Below are positions 1 to 8,394 of a stretch of 64,000 nucleotides of DNA, in pieces. The stretch's first letter is position 1. Each line of letters opens with the position of its first letter. A program made the position numbers and the translations under genes. Below the pieces are notes generated by a model. The model was given only the letters and a program-made list of their open reading frames with translations. It was not told the DNA's origin and made no database searches. Origin of the DNA: Paraburkholderia xenovorans LB400. Lineage in GTDB: Bacteria > Pseudomonadota > Gammaproteobacteria > Burkholderiales > Burkholderiaceae. The stretch spans positions 434,001 to 498,000 of the forward strand of contig NC_007951.1 of the NCBI RefSeq assembly GCF_000013645.1. Direction: 5' to 3'.

Positions 1-126
1 CATGCTCCCGTGACGAAAGCAGACATTTCGTCGCACTGAGCAATGCCCGAGCCGAGAGAATTCAGGCAGATGTCTTATGGCAATCGTGCAATGCCGTCTG
101 CCCCGTAGACAGAAACAGGAGGCGGC

Positions 127-873
127 ATGGTGGCGTTAGGTAAGCGGTTGTTGGTCGAGAGTGCGGGCACGGCGTGGCTGGTTTTCATCGGTTGCGGGAG
201 CATCGTGTTGAACGTCGGTGCGATCCAGCAGGCGGGCGGCGTGCTGGAAGCGGCGTTGGCATTCGGCCTCGCTCTCGCTACAGCCAGCTACTGCGTGGGC
301 AGCCTGTCCGGCGGTCACTTCAATCCCGCCGTCACCGTGGGCTTTACCGTCGCGCAACGTTTTCCGGTCAGGGATCTGCTCCCCTACATTGCCTCGCAGA
401 TTTTCGGCGCGATCGTTGCCGCAGCACTACTTCTTTATGTGGCGGGCGGCCGTCCCGGCTTTGACCTGCACGCTACCGAGTTCGCGGCGAATGGTTTCGG
501 CGACCATTCTCCGGCTGACTATCAAATGCATTCGGCGCTGGCAATCGAGTTCGTGCTGTCCTTCTGCTTTGTCATGGCAACCCTCGTGATCTCCCGCCGG
601 CATGACATGGAGCCGATTGCGCCGCTCGTGGCCGGCGCCTGCCTCGTGCTCGTCTATCTGGTGTCGATTCCGGTTACCAACGGCTCGGTCAATCCTGCCC
701 GCTCCACCGCCCAGGCGCTGTTCGTCGGCGATTGGGCGCTGGATCAGCTCTGGCTGTTCTGGGCCGCGCCTCTATCGGGCGGCGTTATTGCCGGCGCTCT
801 GTTTTCGTTTCTGCACGGCAAGCCTGACAACCATACTGCTGCGCTCGCCGAGGGGCGAGGCGAAGTTGTCTGA
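127..873 (+). CDS. aqpZ: Aquaporin Z-like MIP channel
   Basis: Inner-membrane channel of the major intrinsic protein family, expected to pass water and perhaps small neutral solutes. The 248-residue product has the two half-repeats of the family with both pore loops intact: NPAVT with Asn66 and NPARS with Asn189. Hydrophobic segments fit six membrane helices. Length is normal for bacterial AqpZ (about 230-250). The ATG at 127 has a strong ribosome-binding site, aggagg, four bases before it. The stop lies only 54 bases before the ATG of the large sensor kinase downstream, so the two are probably co-transcribed. Whether it carries water only or also glycerol was not worked out from pore residues. 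Confidence 0.93.
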   Translation: MVALGKRLLVESAGTAWLVFIGCGSIVLNVGAIQQAGGVLEAALAFGLALATASYCVGSLSGGHFNPAVTVGFTVAQRFPVRDLLPYIASQIFGAIVAAALLLYVAGGRPGFDLHATEFAANGFGDHSPADYQMHSALAIEFVLSFCFVMATLVISRRHDMEPIAPLVAGACLVLVYLVSIPVTNGSVNPARSTAQALFVGDWALDQLWLFWAAPLSGGVIAGALFSFLHGKPDNHTAALAEGRGEVV

Positions 874-927
874 GTATTGCCGGGTGCCATTGTCGTGTCT
901 TCCGTCAATTTTCCGCCGGACGTTGCA

Positions 928-3900
928 ATGAGGCGCGCGCTTGAACGCGTGCGGCTCTGTCTGCTCGCATGGTGCCTGATTGCCGCCGCCCAGACGGCAA
1001 CCGCGGCCCAGCTTTTCGACAATCGTTCGAACAGCCAGGTTGTCGCGGCGTTTCCCGCGAAACTGACGGTCGGCGTTCTCGCGGGCGGCTGGCTGCCGCT
1101 CGACGCACTGCAGGACGGTCGTCTCACCGGTATGAGTGTCGACTATCTGCGCGCGCTTGTCGGGCCGAATGTCGTCATCGAAGCCAAGGCGTTTCCTGAC
1201 GTATCGCAACTGCTTGCCGCCGCATGCGCCGGAAACGTCGATCTGTTGACGAGCGTTGCCCGCACACCGGAGCGTGAGCGCTGCCTGAGTTTTACCGCGC
1301 CGTATTTCCGTTCTTCGTCGTCGGCCGTGGTTCGCCGCGACGGTGACAGTTACGCGAGTCCCGCCCTGATCGCCGGAGCGCGCATTGCGGTAGAGAAGGG
1401 GTTTGCACTCGAGCGCGTGGCCCGCGAGCGCTTTCCGCACGCCCAGATCAGCGCGTTCGCCACGACGCACGCGGCACTCTCCGCGGTGGTCCGGGGCGAC
1501 GCCGACGTCTATCTCGGCTTCACGCCGGCCGTGCAATACGCGTTGGCCACCGAGGAGTTTCGCGGCCTGCATGTCGCCTTCGAAGAGAGCAGCCGGACCG
1601 CCAATCTGCGCTTCGCCGTGCCGCGCAGTCACGCTGCGTTGCGGGACCAGCTCGATGAGGCGCTCGCGTCGATGAACCCGGCCGACGAGGCGGCGATTCG
1701 CGTGCGCTGGCTGTCCGGCAACTTCGACGCGAAGCCCGTGCCCACCGCGCCACGTCTTGTGCTGACGCCGCAAGAACAGGCCTGGCTGCGTTCATTGCCG
1801 CCGTTGCAGATCGGTTTCGACAACGGCTGGTCGCCGTTCAGCTACGTCGACAGCTCCGGCCGGCCGGCCGGCATTGCCGCCGACTATCTGGCGTATTTGA
1901 GCCGCACGCTCGGCGTCGTATTCAACCGTGCCCGCACGGCTGACTGGCCCACCGCTATCGAATCGTTTCAGCGCGGCGAACTCGCCATTCTCGCCACGGC
2001 GTCGATTCACGATCCGCGACTCAAGGGCGCGCGGCATACCGTCGCTTACGAAAGCTATCCGCTGGTGATCGTCGGGCGTGAGGACGAACCGGCGGCCAGA
2101 TCGTTGAGCGATTTCGCATCGCGCCGCGTCGTCGTTTCGTCGCACGTTGCCGGTTCGATTCCGCTCGCGTTCGAGCGAATTCCGGCGGACCACGTCGTTA
2201 TCGCGCCCAGTCTCGACGACGCGCTCGACATGGTCGCGGCAGGTGAGGCGGACGTTCTGGTGGGCAACGTGGCCGCCATCGACATCCTGCTCAAGCAGCG
2301 CTACGACAGCGTCCTGAAAATCCTCGGCACGGTCGGCGAATCCGACGCGCTCGACTTCGCCGTGCGCACGGACCTGAGCCCGCTTGCCGGGCTGATCGAC
2401 CGCGCGTTGCTGGCCATGCCGCCCGCGGAAAAGCAGCGCATCCGGCAGAAGTGGGTCACCGGTAATTCACCGGAGTCCGGCTTATGGAGCGTCACCGCGG
2501 TGCGTCTGCTGCCGTTGCTGATCGGCATCGGCGTCGCGCTGCTGATTACCTTGCGCGCCTATCTGCTGCTGCAACGGGAAGTCAGGCTGCGCAAGAAAAC
2601 CGAACTCGAACTTGAATTGCAGCTGAATTTCCAGGAAACCATGATGAAGATGGTGCCGTATCCGCTTGTCGCCATCGACCTCGATGGTCGCTATATCGCC
2701 GTCAACGAGGCCTATGAGCAAGCCTGCGGAATGAGCCGCGAGGCGGTGATCGGACGAAACACCGTGGACGTTCAGACGTGGGGCGAGGCCAACAGCCGGA
2801 TCCTGACCGACATGACTCGCGAGATGCTGAACGGCCGGGAGACCGCGCAGCTGGAATTGCAGTTCGAGCGCGGCGCGGGCAACGTGCGGCACGGCCTGTT
2901 CTGGGCCAGTGTCTGCCGTGACGGCGACGGTCAACCGGCGTGCGTGCTCGGCACGGTGGTCGATATCACGGACATCCGCCGCGCCGAAATGCGCGCGCGC
3001 GAAACCGAACGGCGCCTCTTCGACGTGACGCGTTCGCTGCCGGCGGTGGTGTTTCAACTGCGCCGCACTTCTGATGGCGCGTATTCGTTTCCGTATATCG
3101 GCGGTGATACGCGGCATCTGCTGGGCGGAAAAGACGGCTCGTTGAACCGCAGCGACCACGTCGATTTCCAGCGCGTGTGCGAGGAGGACCGGGCGTTCGT
3201 GCTGGCGGAACTCGAGCGCTCGGCGCTCTGCGAGACGCCGGTGAATATGGAGTTCCGTTTCGAAGGCGACGAGGAGATCAAGTGGGCGCGCGCGGAACTG
3301 GTGCCGCGTCGGGAAGCGGATGACAGCGTCGTGTGGAGCGGCTACTGGGTGGATGCCAGCGTCGAGCACGCCCGCTCCGACGAGCTTGCGCGAGCCCGCG
3401 ACCTGGCCGAAGCCGCCGCGCGCGCCAAAGACGACTTCTTCGCGATGATGAGCCATGAAATCCGCACGCCGATGAACGGGGTGCTCGGTCTCGTGGAGGT
3501 GCTGGAGCGCACGCCGCTCAACACGGACCAGGGTGAAATGCTCGGCATGATCCACGAGTCGGCGGGTGCGTTGCTGCAGATCCTCGACGACCTGCTCGAC
3601 TATTCGAAAATCGAAGCCGGCCGGTTGACGATCGAGGCCGAATCCATCGACATACGTGAACTGGTGGACAACGCTGTCGGCCTGCTGGCCGGCCGGGCCC
3701 ATGAGAAGGGTCTGAAAGTGCGCGTGGATATTGCGCCGGATGTTGCAGCCACCCTGCGAGGCGACAGCGTCCGGTTGCGGCAGATTCTCTTCAACCTGCT
3801 TGGCAATGCGATCAAGTTTACGCCGCAAGGCGAGGTCGACGTGCGCGTGTCGGTGTTCGCGCAGGCCGACGGTGTTCAGACGCTCGAAATGACTGTCGAG

Positions 3901-5367
3901 GACACCGGCATCGGCATCGCGCCGGAGGTGCAGAACCGGCTGTTCGAGCCGTTCGTGCAGGCGGAATCGTCCACCACGCGCCGCTTCGGCGGCACGGGGC
4001 TCGGTTTGACGATCTGCCGCAAGCTGATCGATCTCATGGGCGGCTCGCTCGCGTTGCACAGCGAACCGGGCAGCGGCACACGCATGACCGTGAGACTCGA
4101 CATGGCTGTCGAGACCCAGCGTTATTCCGTCAACGGTTTGCGTGGCAAGCGCGGGCTCGTGGCAACCGGAGACGCACGGGTTGCTCAAGCTTTGATGCAC
4201 TTCGGCGAGGCGCTAGGACTCACGTTGCGCCGCGTGCCGCCCGATGCGCCGGAACTGCGCGATCGCGTCGCACTGGCAAATCTGGATTTGCTGTTCGTGA
4301 ACGAAGACGTGACTTTGCCCGCGGACGTACGCCCGCGCACACGCGTCATTTGCCTGACCGAGAAGCCGAAGCCGACCGGTTACCGCATTCTCGACGACAA
4401 CGTGCGCCTCAGCATCAACCCCATTTCGTGGCGCGGCCTCGGTGCCGCGTGCGCCGCCGCGATGACAGGGCTGCCTTCGGTGCCGCGCTCGGCGGGCACG
4501 CCACGTGCGCCCGAGGGCGGCCCTCCGCCGCCGGACCGCGAGCGGGCCATTGCGAGTGGCCGGCTGATCCTCGTGGCGGAAGATCATCCGGTGAATCAGG
4601 AGTTGATCCGTCATCAGCTCGCGCTACTGGGTTTCGCCTGCGACGTGACGAACGACGGCGCGGAAGCGCTGGCCGCATTGCAGCGCACGAGCTACGGATG
4701 TCTGATCACGGACTGCCACATGCCGAACGTGTCGGGTTATGAACTCACGCGGCGTATCCGTGAAGGTGAGGAGGGGGGCGCGCATCGGCTACCCATTCTG
4801 GGTATCACGGCGAATACCGCGCCCGAAGACCTGAATCTGTGTCGGGACGCCGGTATGGACGACAGCCTCGTGAAACCAACCCGGCTGGCCACGCTGCGCG
4901 ACTATCTGAGCCGTTGGTTCGGCTCCGACAGCGCGGCGCATGCTGCGCCTTCGGAGTCCGTCGGAGCACCCGCGATCGCCGCAACGGATGTTCAAGGCGG
5001 CGCCGACCCGTTCGTCCCGGTGGACCTGGGGCATATGACCCAATTGTGGGGAAGCGAATCGACCGTCAAGGCGTTGCTCGACTCGTTCGTCTCGTCGGTG
5101 CGCGAAGACGTGCAGTCCTTGTCGCCGTTGCTCGAGCGCGTCGGCTCCGAGCGCACGGAGCTGGAGCGCGTACGCGAGTGGCTTCATCGCGTGGCGGGGG
5201 CGGCGAGCGTCCTGCAATATCCGCCGCTGCTCATGGCGCTTGAAGATTACCGTCGCGAAATCAATGTCAAGCCGCCGGAACGTGTGCGCAATGACGGCAT
5301 GGTTTTAATCGACAAGTGCAACGCCATGCTGGACGGAATAGAACAGCAGGCCGCATTGCTCGTATAA
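928..5367 (+). CDS. BvgS-like hybrid sensor histidine kinase with two periplasmic binding domains
   Basis: Multi-domain phosphorelay sensor of 1479 residues. After a signal sequence (about 1-28) come two tandem SBP_bac_3-type periplasmic domains (about 50-265 and 285-505), one membrane helix (about 523-545), two PAS-like domains (about 570-690 and 705-820), a dimerisation/phosphoacceptor domain with His843 in the SHEIRTPMNG motif, an ATPase domain with N, G1 (DTGIGIAPE) and G2 (FGGTGLGL) boxes, a degenerate receiver-like segment, a true receiver with Asp1262 and a KPT lysine, and a C-terminal Hpt with His1420 in LHRVAGAAS. A TTG at 877 would lengthen the protein by 17 residues, but the signal peptide favours the ATG at 928. 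No response regulator is encoded within view, so it is an orphan here. The periplasmic domains suggest small-molecule or ion sensing; the ligand is unknown. Confidence 0.92.
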   Translation: MRRALERVRLCLLAWCLIAAAQTATAAQLFDNRSNSQVVAAFPAKLTVGVLAGGWLPLDALQDGRLTGMSVDYLRALVGPNVVIEAKAFPDVSQLLAAACAGNVDLLTSVARTPERERCLSFTAPYFRSSSSAVVRRDGDSYASPALIAGARIAVEKGFALERVARERFPHAQISAFATTHAALSAVVRGDADVYLGFTPAVQYALATEEFRGLHVAFEESSRTANLRFAVPRSHAALRDQLDEALASMNPADEAAIRVRWLSGNFDAKPVPTAPRLVLTPQEQAWLRSLPPLQIGFDNGWSPFSYVDSSGRPAGIAADYLAYLSRTLGVVFNRARTADWPTAIESFQRGELAILATASIHDPRLKGARHTVAYESYPLVIVGREDEPAARSLSDFASRRVVVSSHVAGSIPLAFERIPADHVVIAPSLDDALDMVAAGEADVLVGNVAAIDILLKQRYDSVLKILGTVGESDALDFAVRTDLSPLAGLIDRALLAMPPAEKQRIRQKWVTGNSPESGLWSVTAVRLLPLLIGIGVALLITLRAYLLLQREVRLRKKTELELELQLNFQETMMKMVPYPLVAIDLDGRYIAVNEAYEQACGMSREAVIGRNTVDVQTWGEANSRILTDMTREMLNGRETAQLELQFERGAGNVRHGLFWASVCRDGDGQPACVLGTVVDITDIRRAEMRARETERRLFDVTRSLPAVVFQLRRTSDGAYSFPYIGGDTRHLLGGKDGSLNRSDHVDFQRVCEEDRAFVLAELERSALCETPVNMEFRFEGDEEIKWARAELVPRREADDSVVWSGYWVDASVEHARSDELARARDLAEAAARAKDDFFAMMSHEIRTPMNGVLGLVEVLERTPLNTDQGEMLGMIHESAGALLQILDDLLDYSKIEAGRLTIEAESIDIRELVDNAVGLLAGRAHEKGLKVRVDIAPDVAATLRGDSVRLRQILFNLLGNAIKFTPQGEVDVRVSVFAQADGVQTLEMTVEDTGIGIAPEVQNRLFEPFVQAESSTTRRFGGTGLGLTICRKLIDLMGGSLALHSEPGSGTRMTVRLDMAVETQRYSVNGLRGKRGLVATGDARVAQALMHFGEALGLTLRRVPPDAPELRDRVALANLDLLFVNEDVTLPADVRPRTRVICLTEKPKPTGYRILDDNVRLSINPISWRGLGAACAAAMTGLPSVPRSAGTPRAPEGGPPPPDRERAIASGRLILVAEDHPVNQELIRHQLALLGFACDVTNDGAEALAALQRTSYGCLITDCHMPNVSGYELTRRIREGEEGGAHRLPILGITANTAPEDLNLCRDAGMDDSLVKPTRLATLRDYLSRWFGSDSAAHAAPSESVGAPAIAATDVQGGADPFVPVDLGHMTQLWGSESTVKALLDSFVSSVREDVQSLSPLLERVGSERTELERVREWLHRVAGAASVLQYPPLLMALEDYRREINVKPPERVRNDGMVLIDKCNAMLDGIEQQAALLV

Positions 5368-5466
5368 CGGTCGGCCGTTCGAGAGACCGGCTGCATCTAT
5401 TTCGCATAAATGTGACCGCTTCGCAGCGGAGCGGTTCATTGTGGACGCGAGCGAGAGATTCAAACG

Positions 5467-5492
5467 AAAAAAAACGCGGCCGAAGCCGCGTT
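5467..5492 (-). terminator. Orphan rho-independent terminator, minus strand
   Basis: Read on the minus strand this is a perfect 8-bp stem (AACGCGGC / GCCGCGTT, plus positions 5473-5480 and 5485-5492) with a TTCG tetraloop, followed by eight T residues (plus-strand A tract 5467-5474). No minus-strand protein gene ends here. On the plus strand the stem is not followed by T residues, so it does not look like the terminator of the sensor kinase. Confidence 0.8.
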
Positions 5493-5555
5493 AAAGATTT
5501 GGAGACATCCCTCGATGAAGGAGTCACTTCTCGCAGTCGGAAGCATAACCGGGAT
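5467..5555 (-). ncRNA. Candidate small RNA ending at the orphan terminator
   Basis: A minus-strand transcript that ends at the strong TTCG-loop terminator has no protein gene to serve, which suggests a short non-coding RNA. The 70-80 bases before the stem contain two pyrimidine-rich stretches complementary to Shine-Dalgarno sequences (ACTCCTTC around 5516-5523 and GTCTCC around 5502-5507 on the minus strand), as seen in some Hfq-type regulators. No convincing sigma-70 promoter was found, so the 5' end is uncertain. No named RNA family was recognised. Confidence 0.4.
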
Positions 5556-5936
5556 AGTGCGATTGATTCATTACGAAATCCACAATTAACTGTTTGAGAA
5601 AATCGCTTAAAACGCCTTTCGTGCATCACGTCAGCGTCATGTTTGCATGGGCAGCGCTCGGTAACGACGGCGCGCGGCGGCGCTTTCCGAGCGATATCGC
5701 GAACGTTTTCTGCTCATCGGCCGCTCTCCGGATCACTACGGACAACTACGAAGTTGGCGTGTTTCATCGTTCGAAGGTGTGGCGGCGCGAACGGTTCCCG
5801 GCCGCAAAGCGCGTCGCGCCCTCGCTGTTCGTGCGCACTCTCCGCGACAAACGGGCTCAACGGATTTGAACTAGTATGTGGTGGCTCCGCGCGGCCGAAA
5901 TGTCGGTACGGCGGTCCATCAAGTCCGGAGAAGACC

Positions 5937-6371
5937 ATGATTGCGCTTCGAAAAATGAATCTCGCTGTGGTGTTGTGGGCGTTGGCGTCGGGCGTCGCCT
6001 TCGGGGATACGGTGGCCTTGAAGGCGGATCTCGAACCGTCGAGCGAAGTCCCGCCTCGCGTGAGCCACGGACACGGCATGCTGAACGCCACTTTCGATAC
6101 CTCGACCAAATCCCTCCAATGGACGGTCACCTACGAAGGCTTGAGCGGCCCGGCAACCGCCGCGCATTTCCACGGACCCGCGCCGGTGGGTCAGAACGCC
6201 AAGGTTCAGGTGCCGATCGACAAGAATGCGCTTGCCAGCCCGATCAAGGGATCGGCGGCGCTCACCGAGCAGCAGGTGACGGATCTGATGGCGGGGCAGT
6301 GGTACTTCAACGTGCATACCGCACAAAATCCGATGGGCGAAATCCGCGGGCAGGTTTTGCCGGCGAACTAG
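5937..6371 (+). CDS. Secreted CHRD domain protein
   Basis: A 144-residue product with a signal peptide (about residues 1-22, ending GVAFG) and one CHRD domain over the rest. The typical features are present: an AHFHGPA segment, a later YFNVHTAQNP segment and a closing GEIRGQVLP. CHRD domains occur in chordin and in many bacterial extracytoplasmic proteins; the bacterial role is not defined. The frame is open further upstream to 5643, but the ATG at 5937 is preceded by ggagaag and gives the signal peptide, so this start is preferred. Monocistronic by spacing. Confidence 0.85.
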   Translation: MIALRKMNLAVVLWALASGVAFGDTVALKADLEPSSEVPPRVSHGHGMLNATFDTSTKSLQWTVTYEGLSGPATAAHFHGPAPVGQNAKVQVPIDKNALASPIKGSAALTEQQVTDLMAGQWYFNVHTAQNPMGEIRGQVLPAN

Positions 6372-6459
6372 CGCGCGGAAAGTCTTACCGGGCGGCGCCA
6401 ACCTTTTTGAGATTAGAAGCCGCCGTCCACCGGCACTGCCGCGAACGCACGTAACATGA

Positions 6460-6487
6460 CAGGACACATTCGAAGGAGCGTGTCCTG
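6460..6487 (+). promoter_or_regulatory. Hairpin presenting the esterase ribosome-binding site in its loop
   Basis: A perfect 8-bp inverted repeat, CAGGACAC (6460-6467) and GTGTCCTG (6480-6487), encloses a 12-base loop that contains the Shine-Dalgarno sequence gaaggag. The stem ends at the base before the ATG at 6488. In RNA this would place the ribosome-binding site in an apical loop; in DNA it could equally be an operator. Confidence 0.55.
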
Positions 6488-7444
6488 ATGAGCTGGCAAA
6501 GCGCACTCGCGTGCTGGTATCTGCGTAGGCAGTTTCGACCCGAGACCCTCAAGCCGGGCATCAATGTAGAGAGGGCGCGCGCGCTGACCGCCAAACGCGT
6601 CTGGTCGCCACGCGTGCCTCGCGGCTGGCATCTGCGTGAGCTGTACGGCCAGGACGACGCGCCGTTGCGCGGCGAATGGATCGAGCGTGCGGACGGTTCG
6701 CCAGTTGCTGGCGCCGGCCCGATCGTGCTGTACTGCCACGGCGGCGGCTACTATTTCTGTTCACCTCGCACGCATCGCTCGCTCGTGTTCGGTCTGGCGA
6801 CGCGCGCCAATGCGGCAATCTTTTCGCTCGACTACCGCCTCGCGCCCGAGCACCGCTTTCCGGCTGCGCTGAACGATACGACGGCGGCCTATCGCCGGTT
6901 GATCGGAGGAGGGATCGCGCCGGAGTCGATCGTGATCGCAGGCGATTCGGCTGGCGGCGGCCTCGCGCTTGCCACGCTCGTAGCGCTGCGCGACGCCGGC
7001 GACCCCATGCCGGCCGGCGGCCTGCTGTTCTCGCCGTGGACCGATCTGGCCGCGACCGGCGCCAGCATCCACGGCAACGACGGTCTCGATCCGATGTTCA
7101 GCGGTCCCGCGATCGCGCCGGCGGGGAAAATCTATCTAGGCGACACGCCGGCCACGCATCCCTACGCCTCGCCCGTTTATGCCGATCTGCACGGCTTGCC
7201 GCCGCTCTTCATCATGGCCGGCAGCACGGAGGTGTTGCTCGACGACTCGCAGCGCGTGGCCGACAACGCGCGCGCGGCAGGCGTCGATTGCGAACTGGAA
7301 GTGTGGCAGAAGATGCCGCACGTCTGGCCGATCTTCGCGCCGTTCATCCCGGAAGGAAACCGCGCGCTCGACCGTGCCGCCGGTTTCGTGCGGCGCGCGA
7401 CGAGCCGCGCGGCTCAGCCGTCGAGCGCGATGTCGATGGTCTGA
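6488..7444 (+). CDS. Alpha/beta hydrolase, HSL-type (family IV) esterase
   Basis: A 318-residue cytoplasmic carboxylesterase of the hormone-sensitive-lipase-like family. The oxyanion-hole motif HGGGY begins at His84, the nucleophile is Ser154 in GDSAGG, and Asp252 (or Asp253) with His278 in the MPHVW segment are the likely remaining triad members. Length fits the family. No signal peptide. Substrate cannot be told from sequence; these enzymes usually prefer short acyl esters. The 3' end overlaps the convergent EcsC gene by 31 bases. A hairpin with the ribosome-binding site in its loop lies directly before the start. Confidence 0.88.
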   Translation: MSWQSALACWYLRRQFRPETLKPGINVERARALTAKRVWSPRVPRGWHLRELYGQDDAPLRGEWIERADGSPVAGAGPIVLYCHGGGYYFCSPRTHRSLVFGLATRANAAIFSLDYRLAPEHRFPAALNDTTAAYRRLIGGGIAPESIVIAGDSAGGGLALATLVALRDAGDPMPAGGLLFSPWTDLAATGASIHGNDGLDPMFSGPAIAPAGKIYLGDTPATHPYASPVYADLHGLPPLFIMAGSTEVLLDDSQRVADNARAAGVDCELEVWQKMPHVWPIFAPFIPEGNRALDRAAGFVRRATSRAAQPSSAMSMV

Positions 7445-8256
7445 TACGCGGCCTCGACCGTTTGCTGGCCGTATTGCCGCTCCAGCCGCCGCACGGTGAA
7501 GTGCGCGTGCGCGACCTGCTGGAAGTGGTCGATGAACACCGTATTGACCATCGCGCCGAGCACCGCGCCGATCGCCGGGATCGACTTGGCGGCGATCTGT
7601 TCGCTCACCTGCACCGAAAAGCGCGCGGCGATCGTGTTGACGAGGCGCAGCAAGGCCGCGGAACCGTGCGTGGTGAAACCTTTGGTGGCGATCTCGGACG
7701 ACGCCTTCGACACCGCCTGCGCCAGCGCGCCGCGCATGATGAAGTAGCCGAAGTCGGCGTCGTCGTCGGCACTCGACGTGCTGCCCATGCCGAGCACGGT
7801 CAGACATTGCAGTTGCGTGTCGATCGAGGTCAGATCCTCACCCTCGCTGCGCGCGATGTCGCAGATCGAGCGGAACATCAGCGTGGTCGTGACCGGCAGT
7901 TCGACGGGCAGCGCGAACAGTCCGAATGCGCCGCCGGCCGCGCCAGTGGTCGCCACGGCGAACTTGTGCAGCAGATTGCTCGGTTTCTCGGGCGCCACGA
8001 GCGCAAGCGCGCCGTCCCTTCGCCCCAGCGTGCGCAACGCAATCGCCAGACACTTGCGCAGCGCCAGCTCGGTCGCGTCCGCGACTTTTTCGTTGGCGAA
8101 CGCCGGCATGCGCGAGAGCAGCTTTTCCAGCGGCGCACCGACCATGCTGGCCAGTTTCATCGCCAGCGCGGGGCTCTCCAGTTCATGTTTCGCGCGCCGC
8201 AGCGCCTTCAGGTCGTCGTCCGATAACGATTGTGCTGCGAGCGAACTCGGCTCCAT
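7414..8256 (-). CDS. EcsC family protein
   Basis: A 280-residue protein with the alanine/glycine-rich, small-residue helices typical of the EcsC family (for example the GAAGGAFGLFALPVELPVTT and IGAVLGAMVNTVFIDHFQ segments). EcsC proteins are often near transporters or secretion genes, but their biochemical role is unclear. The start chosen is the ATG at 8256, which has ggGAGG three bases upstream on the minus strand; in-frame ATGs further upstream lack this. It ends inside the tail of the esterase gene, a 31-base convergent overlap. It is divergent from the MFS exporter. Confidence 0.8.
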   Translation of the reverse strand: MEPSSLAAQSLSDDDLKALRRAKHELESPALAMKLASMVGAPLEKLLSRMPAFANEKVADATELALRKCLAIALRTLGRRDGALALVAPEKPSNLLHKFAVATTGAAGGAFGLFALPVELPVTTTLMFRSICDIARSEGEDLTSIDTQLQCLTVLGMGSTSSADDDADFGYFIMRGALAQAVSKASSEIATKGFTTHGSAALLRLVNTIAARFSVQVSEQIAAKSIPAIGAVLGAMVNTVFIDHFQQVAHAHFTVRRLERQYGQQTVEAAYQTIDIALDG

Positions 8257-8349
8257 GTGCCTCCCTGGCGTCATGTGATGTGTGTTTTTCAGGTGTTGCC
8301 GCGGCGGCATACCGCAGCGGCATGTGCCGATTAGAGCGTCTCGCCGTGG

Positions 8350-8377
8350 TATGATTCCCGATCGTTTGACGAGTCAA
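8350..8377 (+). promoter_or_regulatory. Candidate -10 and MarR operator before the MFS exporter
   Basis: A -10-like TATGAT at 8350-8355 is followed at 8366-8377 by a perfect 12-bp palindrome TTGACGAGTCAA. This lies near the expected transcription start and 17 bases before the exporter ATG, where a repressor would block transcription. The MarR-family gene at the end of the same operon is the obvious candidate to bind it. No good -35 box was found. Confidence 0.5.
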
Positions 8378-8394
8378 CAGTTGTTCCATCAAAA

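Larger units (their letters stand above)
5368..5936. other. Long intergenic region between sensor kinase and CHRD gene
   Basis: About 570 bases with no convincing coding frame. It holds a small hairpin at 5416-5429 (CCGCT, loop tcgc, AGCGG), a strong minus-strand terminator at 5467-5492 and, further right, sequence that looks like an upstream region for the CHRD gene. Open frames here have poor starts and no recognisable product. The segment just right of the terminator could encode a small RNA on the minus strand (separate entry). Confidence 0.6.

Noticed and set aside
5643..5936. N-terminal extension of the CHRD protein
   Set aside because: The extension removes the signal peptide from the N terminus and has no ribosome-binding site, while the ATG at 5937 has both.
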